Origin: Amia ocellicauda
Lineage: Eukaryota > Chordata > Actinopteri > Amiiformes > Amiidae
Direction: 5' to 3'
DNA: 64,000 bases
Assembly (NCBI RefSeq): GCF_036373705.1
Contig: NC_089851.1
Coordinates: 59,317,350-59,381,349, forward strand
Of the stretch, positions 22,826-33,870 are shown piece by piece. Numbering within the stretch: the first letter of the stretch is position 1; the number at the start of each line of letters is the position of its first letter. The notes under the pieces are model-generated. The model was given only the letters and a program-made list of their open reading frames with translations. It had not been told where the DNA came from and did no database searches. The position numbers and the translations under genes are program-made.

Positions 22826-23996
22826 GGTGTTTGACCCACCTTTGCCTTCAGAACTGCCTTAATTCTACGTGGCATTGATTCAACAAGGTGCTGAAAGCAT
22901 TCTTTAGAAATGTTGGCCCATATTGATAGGATAGCATCTTGCAATTGATGGAGATTTGTGGGATGCACATCCAGGGCACAAAGCTCCCGTTCCACCACAT
23001 CCCAAAGATGCTCTATTGGGCTGAGATCTGGTAACTGTGGGGGCCAGTTTAGTACAGTGAACTCATTGTCATGTTCAAGAAACCAATTTGAAATGATTCG
23101 ACCTTTGTGACATGGTGCATTATCCTGCTGGAAGTAGCCATCAGAGGATGGGTACATGGTGGTCATAAAGGGATGAACATGGTCAGAAACAATGCTCAGG
23201 TAGGCCGTGGCATTTAAACGATGCCCAATTGGCAATAAGGGGCATAAAGTGTGCCAAGAAAACATCCCCCACCACCACCAGCCTGCACAGTGGTAACAAG
23301 GCATGATGGATCCATGTTCTCATTCTGTTTACGCCAAATTCTGACTCTACCATCTGAATGTCTCAACAGAAATCGAGACTCATCAGACCAGGCAACATTT
23401 TTTCAGTCTTCAACTGTCCAATTTTGGTGAGCTTGTGCAAATTGTAGCCTCTTTTTCCTATTTGTAGTGGAGATGAGTGGTACCCGGTGGGGTCTTCTGC
23501 TGTTGTAGCCCATCCGCCTCAAGGTTGTACGTGTTGTGGCTTCACAGATGCTTTGCTGCATACCTCGGTTGTAACGAGTGGTTATTTCAGTCAAAGTTGC
23601 TCTTCTATCAGCTTGAATCAGTCGGCCCATTCTCCTCTGACCTCTAGCATCAACAAGGCATTTTCGCCCACAGGACTGCCGCATACTGGATGTTTTTCCC
23701 TTTTCACACCATTCTTTGTAAACCCTAGAAATGGTTGTGCGTGAAAATCCCAGTAACTGAGCAGATTGTGAAATACTCAGACCGGCCCGTCTGGCACCAA
23801 CAACCATGCCACGCTCAAAATGGCTTAAATCACCTTTCTTTCCCATTCAGACATTCAGTTTGGAGTTCAGGAGATTGTCTTGACCAGGACCACACCCCTA
23901 AATGCATTGAAGCAACTGCCATGTGATTGGTTGGTTAGATAATTGCATTAATGAGAAATTGAACAGGTGTTCCTAATAATCCTTTAGGTGAGTGTA
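22826..23996 (-). mobile_element. Tc1-like transposon copy, one end missing (left arm)
   Basis: The terminal repeat (ggattattaggaacac wording) is present at the 23996 end beside a TA. The other end is lost after gggtcaaacac at about 22826. The transposase (minus strand, ATG at 23846) opens with MGKKGDLSHFERGMVVGARR, has a helix-turn-helix (SQSAQLLGFSRTTISRVYKE), and keeps the acidic residues in DESRF, QQDNAP and SPIEHLWD of the DD34E core. It is inactive: a TGA replaces the Trp after TVED (about 23403), and a deletion of about a dozen bases in the GGGGVMVWG loop shifts the frame. The second half (frame 22687-23304) runs on into unique DNA. Confidence 0.92.
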
Positions 23997-24072
23997 TAGG
24001 GCATGTATTACAGATTCATTCAAAATGGTCTCACTTTAGATTTGAGGAAACACTATTTACTTGTATCAGCGG

Positions 24073-24144
24073 TCATTCATTTGCCATTAATAGTTCTTCC
24101 AATTTCCGACCTTTTAGTTCCAGAGACCAATGTTTTGGTACCAG
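24073..24144 (-). CDS. Exon-like segment of an unidentified host gene (left arm, exon a)
   Basis: A strong acceptor (ctttgtttttttag, ending at 24145 on the minus strand) opens a frame of 23 codons reading LVPKHWSLELKGRKLEELLM, then ANE and a stop. It may instead splice out shortly before the stop. First in order of the three exon-like segments. The acceptor is the best splice signal in the arm. Family unknown. Confidence 0.45.
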   Translation of the reverse strand: MVPKHWSLELKGRKLEELLMANE

Positions 24145-24530
24145 CTAAAAAAACAAAGACAAATGTACATTAATTGGACAAATATGAAATATATAGTTAC
24201 ATGTAAAATATGGCCCAATATACAACGCTACAATTATTACAATTTACTTGCACTGTAATTACACGGTAACAAGAGTGAATTGACCAAGTAGGATGTGTAT
24301 AGTTAATTCAATTATTAAATACTAGTATGGATGATGTATGATTACAGAACGAGCTTACATACACTAAACAAGTATTATGGCTTATTTACATGTAGTGTGT
24401 GTTTTTTACTTTACATATTCATGTAAAATGCTGCCAACCTTTGTGATGTTACCGATGACCTTAAACTCACCCCTTCTTAAAGTGTAACCACATGTGGTGA
24501 TCAGGTGAGGGTCTGCCTCAAGCAGTTGTT
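24145..24530. other. Non-coding DNA between exon a and the first tRNA block (mirror 56229-56614)
   Basis: AT-rich sequence with no recognised element. Near 24510-24540 it grades into tgttttgtttcttacgcc, a remnant of the (TTTTG)n tract of the tRNA blocks, which marks the outer border of the tRNA/minisatellite domain. Confidence 0.5.
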
Positions 24531-24576
24531 TTGTTTCTTACGCCTGGGTGTAGGTACTGGAGAATGGGAGAGTCCT

Positions 24577-24650
24577 GGCACCGTGGCTTAGTTGGTCAAA
24601 GTGCCTGCCTTGTAAACAGGAAACCCTGGGTTCGACGCCCAGCAGTGCCT
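24577..24650 (+). tRNA. tRNA-Thr(TGT), block A, probably degenerate
   Basis: Cloverleaf with anticodon loop CTTGTAA and T-loop TTCGACG. The acceptor stem has a C6-A67 mismatch and the anticodon stem has C31 opposite A39, a change not seen in the inner blocks. Activity is doubtful. Confidence 0.7.
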
Positions 24651-24814
24651 TGGTTTATGTTGTCCTAGGCAATGGAAAGGAAGTTTCTAAACGCTCAATA
24701 CATTTTTGCAAGATAGCCGTCCGCAGCAAGCAGCTTGAGGTTACTGTAGCCACAGTCTGGCAAGCTGACTGCCAGAAGTAGAAACAATAACAAGGGGCGG
24801 GGGGAAAAGTGGGG

Positions 24815-24888
24815 CGTCCCTGGGTGGAATCGAACCACAATCCTTTCGGTTAACAGCCAAACACGCTGACCGATTGCGCCACAGGTGT
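24815..24888 (-). tRNA. tRNA-Asn(GTT), block A, degenerate acceptor stem
   Basis: Anticodon loop CTGTTAA and T-loop TTCGATT are clear. The first three acceptor pairs are mismatched (ACA against GAC) and T-stem pair 49-65 is lost. TTTT, a pol III stop, follows about 10 nt downstream on the minus strand. Likely a pseudogene. Confidence 0.65.
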
Positions 24889-27800
24889 TGTGGTTGCTGC
24901 ACTCGTGCAGTTCCTTCACAGTTGCCAGAAATCATTTCCAGCACACAATTTTCTTTGTCGTTGAATGCAACATACGTGACCATTGGGGGAGCGATAGTAA
25001 GCAAGAGAGTTAGATATCGAGAGTCATAGATAGATAGCTAGCTAGATAGATAGATAGATGGATGGATGGACGGCAAGGCAAGCATCTGATTGACAGTGGT
25101 CTGTGATCTGCTGTTATGCTACTATGCTACTGACCATTGGGGGAGCGATAGCAAGCAAGAGAGTTAGATATCAAGAGTCATAGATAGATAGATAGATAGA
25201 TGGATGGACGGCAAGGCAAGCATTTGATTGACAGTGGTCCGTGATCTGCTGTTATGCTACAATGCTACTGACCATTGGGGGAGCGATAGCAAGCAAGAGA
25301 GTTAGATGTCAAGAGTCATAGATAGATAGATAGATGGATGGATGGACGGCAAGGCAAGCATCTGATTGACAGTGGTCCGTGATCTGCTGTTATGCTACTA
25401 TGCTACTGACCATTGGGGGAGCGATAGCAAGCAAAAGAGTTAGATATCGAGAGTCATAGATAGATGGATGGATGGACGGCAAGGCAAGCATCTGATTGAC
25501 AGTGGTCCATGATCTGCTGTTATGCTACAATGCTACTGACCATTGGGGGAGCGATAGCAAGCGAGAGAGTGAGATGTCAAGATCAATAGATAGACAGATA
25601 GATAGATAGATGGATGGATGGACGGCAAGGCAAGCACCTGATTGACAGTGGTCCGTGATCTGCTGTTATGCTACTATGCTACTGACCATTGGGGGAGCGA
25701 TAGCAAGCAAGAGAGTTAGATATTGAGAGTCATAGATAGATAGATGGATGGATGGACGGCAAGGCAAGCATCTGATTGACAGTGGTCTGTGATCTGCTGT
25801 TATGCTACTATGCTACTGACCATTGGGGGAGCGATAGCAAGCAAGAGAGTTAGATATCAAGAGTCATAGATAGATAGATAGATAGATGGATGGACGGCAA
25901 GGCAAGCATTTGATTGACAGTGGTCCGTGATCTGCTGTTATGCTACAATGCTACTGACCATTGGGGGAGCGATAGCAAGCAAGAGAGTTAGATGTCAAGA
26001 GTCATAGATAGATAGATAGATGGATGGATGGACGGCAAGGCAAGCATCTGATTGACAGTGGTCCGTGATCTGCTGTTATGCTACTATGCTACTGACCATT
26101 GGGGGAGCGATAGCAAGCAAAAGAGTTAGATATCGAGAGTCATAGATAGATGGATGGATGGACGGCAAGGCAAGCATCTGATTGACAGTGGTCCATGATC
26201 TGCTGTTATGCTACAATGCTACTGACCATTGGGGGAGCGATAGCAAGCGAGAGAGTGAGATGTCAAGATCAATAGATAGACAGATAGATAGATAGATGGA
26301 TGGATGGACGGCAAGGCAAGCACCTGATTGACAGTGGTCCGTGATCTGCTGTTATGCTACTATGCTACTGACCATTGGGGGAGCGATAGCAAGCAAGAGA
26401 GTTAGATATTGAGAGTCATAGATAGATAGATGGATGGATGGACGGCAAGGCAACCTTCTGATTGACAGTGGTCCGTGATCTGCTGTTATGCTACTATGCT
26501 ACTGACCATTGGGGGAGCGATAGCAAGCAAGAGAGTTAGATATTGAGAGTCATAGATAGATAGATGGATGGATGGACGGCAAGGCAACCATCTGATTGAC
26601 AGTGGTCCGTGATCTGCTGTTATGCTACTATGCTACTGACCATTGGGGGAGCGATAGCAAGCAAGAGAGTTAGATATTGAGAGTCATAGATAGATAGCTA
26701 GCTAGATAGATAGATAGATGGATGGATGGACGGCAAGGCAAGCATCTGATTGACAGTGGTCCGTGATCTGCTGTTATGCTTCAATGCTACTGACCATTGG
26801 GGGAGCGATAGCAAGCAAGAGAGTTAGATATCAAGAGTAATAGATAGATAGATAGATAGATGGATGGATGGACGGCAAGGCAAGCATCTGATTGACAGTG
26901 GTCCGTGATCTGCTGTTATGCTACTATGCTACTGACCATTGGGGGAGCGATAGCAAGCAAAAGAGTTAGATATCGAGAGTCATAGATAGATGGATGGATG
27001 GACGGCAAGGCAAGCATCTGATTGACAGTGGTCCGTGATCTGCTGTTATGCTACAATGCTACTGACCATTGGGGGAGCGATAGCAAGCAAGAGAGTGAGA
27101 TGTCAAGAGTCATAGATAGACAGATAGATAGATAGATGGATGGATGGACGGCAATGCAAGCACCTGATTGACAGTGGTCCGTGATCTGCTGTTATGCTAC
27201 TATGCTACTGACCATTGGGGGAGCGATAGCAAGCAAGAGAGTTAGATATTGAGAGTCATAGATAGATAGCTAGCTAGATAGATAGATAGATGGATGGATG
27301 GACGGCAAGGCAAGCATCTGATTGACAGTGGTCCGTGATCTGCTGTTATGCTACAATGCTACTGACCATTGGGGGAGCGATAGCAAGCAAGAGAGTTAGA
27401 TATCAAGAGTAATAGATAGATAGATAGATAGATGGATGGATGGACGGCAAGGCAAGCATCTGATTGACAGTGGTCCGTGATCTGCTGTTATGCTACTATG
27501 CTACTGACCATTGGGGGAGCGATAGCAAGCAAAAGAGTTAGATATCGAGAGTCATAGATAGATGGATGGATGGACGGCAAGGCAAGCATCTGATTGACAG
27601 TGGTCCGTGATCTGCTGTTATGCTACAATGCTACTGACCATTGGGGGAGCGATAGCAAGCAAGAGAGTGAGATGTCAAGAGTCATAGATAGACAGATAGA
27701 TAGATAGATGGATGGATGGACGGCAAGGCAAGCACCTGATTGACAGTGGTCCGTGATCTGCTGTTATGCTACTATGCTACTGACCATTGGGGGAGCGATA

Positions 27801-28196
27801 GCAAGCAAGAGAGTTAGATATTGAGAGTCATAGATAGATAGATGGATGGATGGACGGCAAGGCAACCATCTGATTGACAGTGGTCCGTGATCTGCTGTTA
27901 TGCTACTATGCTACTGACCATTGGGGGAGCGATAGCAAGCAAGAGAGTTAGATATTGAGAGTCATAGATAGATAGATGGATGGATGGACGGCAAGGCAAC
28001 CATCTGATTGACAGTGGTCCGTGATCTGCTGTTATGCTACTATGCTACTGACCATTGGGGGAGCGATAGCAAGCAAGAGAGTTAGATATTGAGAGTCATA
28101 GATAGAGAGATGGATGGATGGACGGCAAGGCAACCATCTGATTGACAGTGGTCCGTGATCTGCTGTTATTCTACTATCAGCAGCAGCAGCAGATTT

Positions 28197-28270
28197 GGCG
28201 CCGTGGCTCAGTTGGTTAAAGCGCCTGTCTAGTAAACAGGAGGTCCTGGGTTCAAATCCCAGCGGTGCCT
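28197..28270 (+). tRNA. tRNA-Thr(AGT), block B
   Basis: 74 nt. The acceptor stem is fully paired (GGCGCCG with CGGTGCC, one G-U), the anticodon loop CTAGTAA gives AGT, the T-arm is CTGGG-TTCAAAT-CCCAG. Internal A and B boxes are intact. The first TTTT downstream is about 57 nt away (28327). Looks functional. Confidence 0.93.
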
Positions 28271-28704
28271 TAGGCGGGCTTTCTGTGCTCCTTGCGAAGC
28301 TTGTGCGTCCGCTTTGTCGACCATCAGTTTTAGCAAGATAGGCTTATCGTAAAGCCATCAGAGGACGTAATGAACCGGAAAGCCAACTGGACAGACGCCG
28401 GTTTGTAAAGAAGAACCAGAACCCAAAGGACACGCGCTACGGCCAACGTCCAATTCCCATTGCCGCCCCTGGACAGTCGCAACAGGGAGCTTGTTGCTCC
28501 CGTCAACCTTACGTTTTCACCTCTGTGTGCTTCCTTTGTTGCAGCCTGCATCCAGATTTTGTTTTGTTTTGTTTTGTTTTGTTTTGTTTTGTTTTGTTTT
28601 GTTTTGTTTTGTTTTGTTTTGTTTTGTTTTGTTTTGTTTTGTTTTGTTTTGTTTTGTTTTGTGCCTTACGCCTGAGTGTAGGCACTGGGGAATGGGAGAG
28701 TCCT

Positions 28705-28778
28705 GGCACCGTGGCTTAGTTGGTCAAAGCACCTGTCTTGTAAACAGGAAACCCTGGGTTCGACTCCCAGCAGTGCCT
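28705..28778 (+). tRNA. tRNA-Thr(TGT), block B
   Basis: Anticodon loop CTTGTAA on a paired stem CCTGT/ACAGG; T-arm CTGGG-TTCGACT-CCCAG. One acceptor mismatch (C6-A67). No TTTT terminator lies within about 250 nt downstream, which is unusual for a pol III gene. Plausibly functional but not certain. Confidence 0.85.
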
Positions 28779-28942
28779 TGGTTTATGTTGGCCTAGGCAA
28801 TGGAAAGGAAGTTTCTAAACGATCAATACGTTCTTGCAAGATGGCCGTCCGCAGCAAGCAGCTTAAGGTTACTGTAGCCGCAGTCTGGCAAGCTGACCGC
28901 CAGAAGTAGAAACAATAACAAGGGGCGGGGGGAAAAGTGGGC

Positions 28943-29016
28943 CGTCCCTGGGTGGATTCGAACCACCATCCTTTCGGTTAACAGCCAAACACGCTGACCG
29001 ATTGCGCCACAGAGGT
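28943..29016 (-). tRNA. tRNA-Asn(GTT), block B
   Basis: Anticodon loop CTGTTAA; anticodon stem TTTGG/CCGAA; T-arm GGTGG-TTCGAAT-CCACC. The first two acceptor pairs are mismatched (AC against AC where the usual gene has GT). A TTTT stop follows about 10 nt downstream on the minus strand. Confidence 0.82.
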
Positions 29017-32000
29017 GTTGTTGTTGCTGCAGTCGTGCAGTTCCTTCACAGTTGCCAAAAATCATTTCCAGCACACGATTTTCTTTGTCGTTGAATGCAA
29101 CATACGTGACCATTGGGGGAGCGATAGCAAGCAAGAGAGTTAGATATCGAGAGTCATAGATAGATAGCTAGCTAGATAGATAGATAGATGGATGGATGGA
29201 CGGCAAGGCAAGCATCTGATTGACAGTGGTCCGTGATCTGCTGTTATGCTACAATGCTACTGACCATTGGGGGAGCGATAGCAAGCAAGAGAGTTAGATA
29301 TCAAGAGTAATAGATAGATAGATAGATAGATGGATGGATGGACGGCAAGGCAAGCATCTGATTGACAGTGGTCCGTGATCTGCTGTTATGCTACTATGCT
29401 ACTGACCATTGGGGGAGCGATAGCAAGCAAAAGAGTTAGATATCGAGAGTCATAGATAGATGGATGGATGGACGGCAAGGCAAGCATCTGATTGACAGTG
29501 GTCCGTGATCTGCTGTTATGCTACAATGCTACTGACCATTGGGGGAGCGATAGCAAGCAAGAGAGTGAGATGTCAAGAGTCATAGATAGACAGATAGATA
29601 GATAGATGGATGGATGGACGGCAAGGCAAGCACCTGATTGACAGTGGTCCGTGATCTGCTGTTATGCTACTATGCTACTGACCATTGGGGGAGCGATAGC
29701 AAGCAAGAGAGTTAGATATTGAGAGTCATAGATAGATAGATGGATGGATGGACGGCAAGGCAACCATCTGATTGACAGTGGTCCGTGATCTGCTGTTATG
29801 CTACTATGCTACTGACCATTGGGGGAGCGATAGCAAGCAAGAGAGTTAGATATTGAGAGTCATAGATAGATAGATGGATGGATGGACGGCAAGGCAACCA
29901 TCTGATTGACAGTGGTCCGTGATCTGCTGTTATGCTACTATGCTACTGACCATTGGGGGAGCGATAGCAAGCAAGAGAGTTAGATATTGAGAGTCATAGA
30001 TAGATAGCTAGCTAGATAGATAGATAGATGGATGGATGGACGGCAAGGCAAGCATCTGATTGACAGTGGTCCGTGATCTGCTGTTATGCTACAATGCTAC
30101 TGACCATTGGGGGAGCGATAGCAAGCAAGAGAGTTAGATATCAAGAGTAATAGATAGATAGATAGATAGATGGATGGATGGACGGCAAGGCAAGCATCTG
30201 ATTGACAGTGGTCCGTGATCTGCTGTTATGCTACTATGCTACTGACCATTGGGGGAGCGATAGCAAGCAAAAGAGTTAGATATCGAGAGTCATAGACAGA
30301 TGGATGGATGGACGGCAAGGCAAGCATCTGATTGACAGTGGTCCTTGATCTGCTGTTATGCTACAATGCTACTGACCATTGGGGGAGCGATAGCAAGCAA
30401 GAGAGTGAGATGTCAAGAGTCATAGATAGACAGATAGATAGATAGATGGATGGATGGACGGCAAGGCAAGCACCTGATTGACAGTGGTCCGTGATCTGCT
30501 GTTATGCTACTATGCTACTGACCATTGGGGGAGCGATAGCAAGCAAGAGAGTTAGATATTGAGAGTCATAGATAGATAGCTAGCTAGATAGATAGATAGA
30601 TGGATGGATGGACGGCAAGGCAAGCATCTGATTGACAGTGGTCCGTGATCTGCTGTTATGCTACTATGCTACTGACCATTGGGGGAGCGAAAGCAAGCAA
30701 CAGAGTTAGATATCGAGAGTCATAGATAGATGGATGGATGGACGGCAAGGCAAGCATCTGATTGACAGTGGTCCGTGATCTGCTGTTATGCTACAATGCT
30801 ACTGACCATTGGGGGAGCGATAGCAAGCAAGAGAGTGAGATGTCAAGAGTCATAGATAGACAGATAGATAGATAGATGGATGGACGGACGGCAAGGCAAG
30901 CACCTGATTGACAGTGGTCCGTGATCTGCTGTTATGCTACTATGCTACTGACCATTGGGGGAGCGATAGCAAGCAAGAGAGTTAGATATTGAGAGTCATA
31001 GATAGATAGATGGATGGATGGACGGCAAGGCAACCATCTGATTGACAGTGGTCCGTGATCTGCTGTTATGCTACTATGCTACTGACCATTGGGGGAGCGA
31101 TAGCAAGCAAGAGAGTTAGATATTGAGAGTCATAGATAGATAGATGGATGGATGGACGGCAAGGCAACCATCTGATTGACAGTGGTCCGTGATCTGCTGT
31201 TATGCTACTATGCTACTGACCATTGGGGGAGCGATAGCAAGCAAGAGAGTTAGATATCGAGAGTCATAGATAGATAGCTAGCTAGATAGATAGATAGATG
31301 GATGGATGGACGGCAAGGCAAGCATCTGATTGACAGTGGTCCGTGATCTGCTGTTATGCTACAATGCTACTGACCATTGGGGGAGCGATAGCAAGCAAGA
31401 GAGTGAGATGTCAAGAGTCATAGATAGACAGATAGATAGATAGATGGATGGACGGACGGCAAGGCAAGCACCTGATTGACAGTGGTCCGTGATCTGCTGT
31501 TATGCTACTATGCTACTGACCATTGGGGGAGCGATAGCAAGCAAGAGAGTTAGATATTGAGAGTCATAGATAGATAGATGGATGGATGGACGGCAAGGCA
31601 ACCATCTGATTGACAGTGGTCCGTGATCTGCTGTTATGCTACTATGCTACTGACCATTGGGGGAGCGATAGCAAGCAAGAGAGTTAGATATTGAGAGTCA
31701 TAGATAGATAGATGGATGGATGGACGGCAAGGCAACCATCTGATTGACAGTGGTCCGTGATCTGCTGTTATGCTACTATGCTACTGACCATTGGGGGAGC
31801 GATAGCAAGCAAGAGAGTTAGATATTGAGAGTCATAGATAGATAGATGGATGGATGGACGGCAAGGTAACCATCTGATTGACAGTGGTCCGTGATCTGCT
31901 GTTATGCTACTATGCTACTGAACATTGGGGGAGCGATAGCAAGCAAGAGAGTTAGATATTGAGAGTCATAGATAGATAGCTAGCTAGATAGATAGATAGA

Positions 32001-33035
32001 TGGATGGATGGACGGCAAGGCAAGCATCTGATTGACAGTGGTCCGTGATCTGCTGTTATGCTACAATGCTACTGACCATTGGGGGAGCGATAGCAAGCAA
32101 GAGAGTTAGATATCAAGAGTAATAGATAGATAGATAGATAGATGGATGGATGGACGGCAAGGCAAGCATCTGATTGACAGTGGTCCGTGATCTGCTGTTA
32201 TGCTACTATGCTACTGACCATTGGGGGAGCGATAGCAAGCAAAAGAGTTAGATATCGAGAGTCATAGATAGATGGATGGATGGACGGCAAGGCAAGCATC
32301 TGATTGACAGTGGTCCGTGATCTGCTGTTATGCTACAATGCTACTGACCATTGGGGGAGCGATAGCAAGCAAGAGAGTGAGATGTCAAGAGTCATAGATA
32401 GACAGATAGATAGATAGATGGATGGATGGACGGCAAGGCAAGCACCTGATTGACAGTGGTCCGTGATCTGCTGTTATGCTACTATGCTACTGACCATTGG
32501 GGGAGCGATAGCAAGCAAGAGAGTTAGATATTGAGAGTCATAGATAGATAGATGGATGGATGGACGGCAAGGCAACCATCTGATTGACAGTGGTCCGTGA
32601 TCTGCTGTTATGCTACTATGCTACTGACCATTGGGGGAGCGATAGCAAGCAAGAGAGTTAGATATTGAGAGTCATAGATAGATAGATGGATGGATGGACG
32701 GCAAGGCAACCATCTGATTGACAGTGGTCCGTGATCTGCTGTTATGCTACTATGCTACTGACCATTGGGGGAGCGATAGCAAGCAAGAGAGTTAGATATT
32801 GAGAGTCATAGATAGATAGATGGATGGACGGCAAGGCAACCATCTGATTGACAGTGGTCCGTGATCTGCTGTTATGCTACTATGCTACTGACCATTGGGG
32901 GAGCGATAGCAAGCAAGAGAGTTAGATATTGAGAGTCATAGATAGATAGATGGATGGACGGCAAGGCAACCATCTGATTGACAGTGGTCCGTGATCTGCT
33001 GTTATGCTACTATCAGCAGCAGCAGCAGCAGATTT

Positions 33036-33109
33036 GGCGCCGTGGCTCAGTTGGTTAAAGTGCCTGTCTAGTAAACAGGAGGTCCTGGGTTCAAATCCCA
33101 GCGGTGCCT
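33036..33109 (+). tRNA. tRNA-Thr(AGT), block C
   Basis: Same as the block B copy except for aaagtgcc instead of aaagcgcc at the end of the D-arm. All other stems are paired and TTTT is closer (about 36 nt downstream). Looks functional. Confidence 0.92.
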
Positions 33110-33558
33110 TAGGCGGGCTTTCTGTGCTCCTTGCTAAGCTTGTGCTTCCCTTTTGTCGACCATCAGTTTTAGCAAGATAGGCTTATCGTAAAGCCATCAG
33201 AGGACGTAATGAACCGGAAAGCCAACTGGACAGATGCCGGTTTGTAAAGAAGAACCAGAACCCAAAGGACACGCGCTACGGCTAATGTCCAATTCCCATT
33301 GCCGCCCCTGGACAGTCGCAACAGGGAGCTTGTTGCTCCCGTCAACCTTACGTTTTCACCTCTGTGTGCTTCCTTTGTTGCAGCCTGCATCCAGGTTTTG
33401 TTTTGTTTTGTTTTGTTTTGTTTTGTTTTGTTTTGTTTTGTTTTGTTTTGTTTTGTTTTGTTTTGTTTTGTTTTGTTTTGTTTTGTTTTGTTTTGTTTTG
33501 TTTTGTTTTGTTTTGTGCCTTACGCCTGAGTGTAGGCACTGGGGAATGGGAGAGTCCT

Positions 33559-33632
33559 GGCACCGTGGCTTAGTTGGTCAAAGCACCTGTCTTGTAAACA
33601 GGAAACCCTGGGTTCGACTCCCAGCAGTGCCT
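33559..33632 (+). tRNA. tRNA-Thr(TGT), block C
   Basis: Identical to the block B copy across the 74 nt, including the C6-A67 acceptor mismatch. Confidence 0.85.
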
Positions 33633-33796
33633 TGGTTTATGTTGGCCTAGGCAATGGAAAGGAAGTTTCTAAACGATCAATACATTCTTGCAAGATGGCC
33701 GTCCGCAGCAAGCAGCTTAAGGTTACTGTAGCCGCAGTCTGGCAAGCTGACCGCCAGAAGTAGAAACAATAACAAGGGGCGGGGGGAAAAGTGGGC

Positions 33797-33870
33797 CGTC
33801 CCTGGGTGGATTCGAACCACCATGCTTTCGGTTAACAGCCAAACGCGCTGACCGATTGCGCCACACAGAC
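33797..33870 (-). tRNA. tRNA-Asn(GTT), block C
   Basis: D-stem GCGC/GCGC is fully paired, unlike block B. The 5' acceptor strand is GTCTGTG from a (GTCT)n run, which restores pairs 1 and 2 but leaves G5-G68. The anticodon-to-T-stem junction has a cat variant. Confidence 0.82.

Larger units (their letters stand above)
24531..24976. repeat. tRNA block A, partial (array edge)
   Basis: The inner half of the roughly 0.93-kb tRNA block: a short TTTTG remnant, tRNA-Thr(TGT), about 165 bp of linker and tRNA-Asn(GTT) on the opposite strand. The tRNA-Thr(AGT) half is missing. It is more diverged than blocks B-D, as expected for a unit at the edge of a homogenising array. The right border (catacg then tgaccattggggg) is the same as in the internal blocks. 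Confidence 0.85.
16759..26248 (+). repeat. Left arm of a large inverted duplication
   Basis: Position x pairs with the complement of position 80759-x. Features as far apart as 17274 and 25004 keep this sum exactly, so there is no net insertion or deletion over at least 8 kb. The only differences I found are three substitutions in the AT-rich run near 17465-17492. Variant markers in the minisatellite also match, unit by unit, until about 26248, where the left arm carries gcgagagagtgagatg and the right a different unit type. The outer end is unknown because the partner runs out of the window. Confidence 0.95.
28178..29106. repeat. tRNA block B
   Basis: A 929-bp block within the array: (CAG)n, tRNA-Thr(AGT), about 285 bp of unidentified DNA, (TTTTG)21 at 28557-28661, tRNA-Thr(TGT), linker, tRNA-Asn(GTT) on the minus strand. 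It replaces five bases of an array unit, between ctactat and tgaccatt. Frames across (TTTTG)n (FVLFC repeats) are not genes. Confidence 0.95.

Noticed and set aside
23487-23926. Plus-strand frames of 63-85 codons opposite the Tc1 transposase
   Set aside because: They are antisense readings of the transposase gene and recur with each Tc1 copy.
24615-24840. Frames of 61-103 codons over the tRNA blocks (for example with LLLFLLLAVSLPDCGYSNLK)
   Set aside because: They recur in every block because the block DNA is repeated, overlap tRNA-Asn and its terminator, and have no independent support.
28460-28796. Open frames with repeated FVLFC or NKTKQ
   Set aside because: They translate the (TTTTG)n tract in three frames on both strands and have no protein character.
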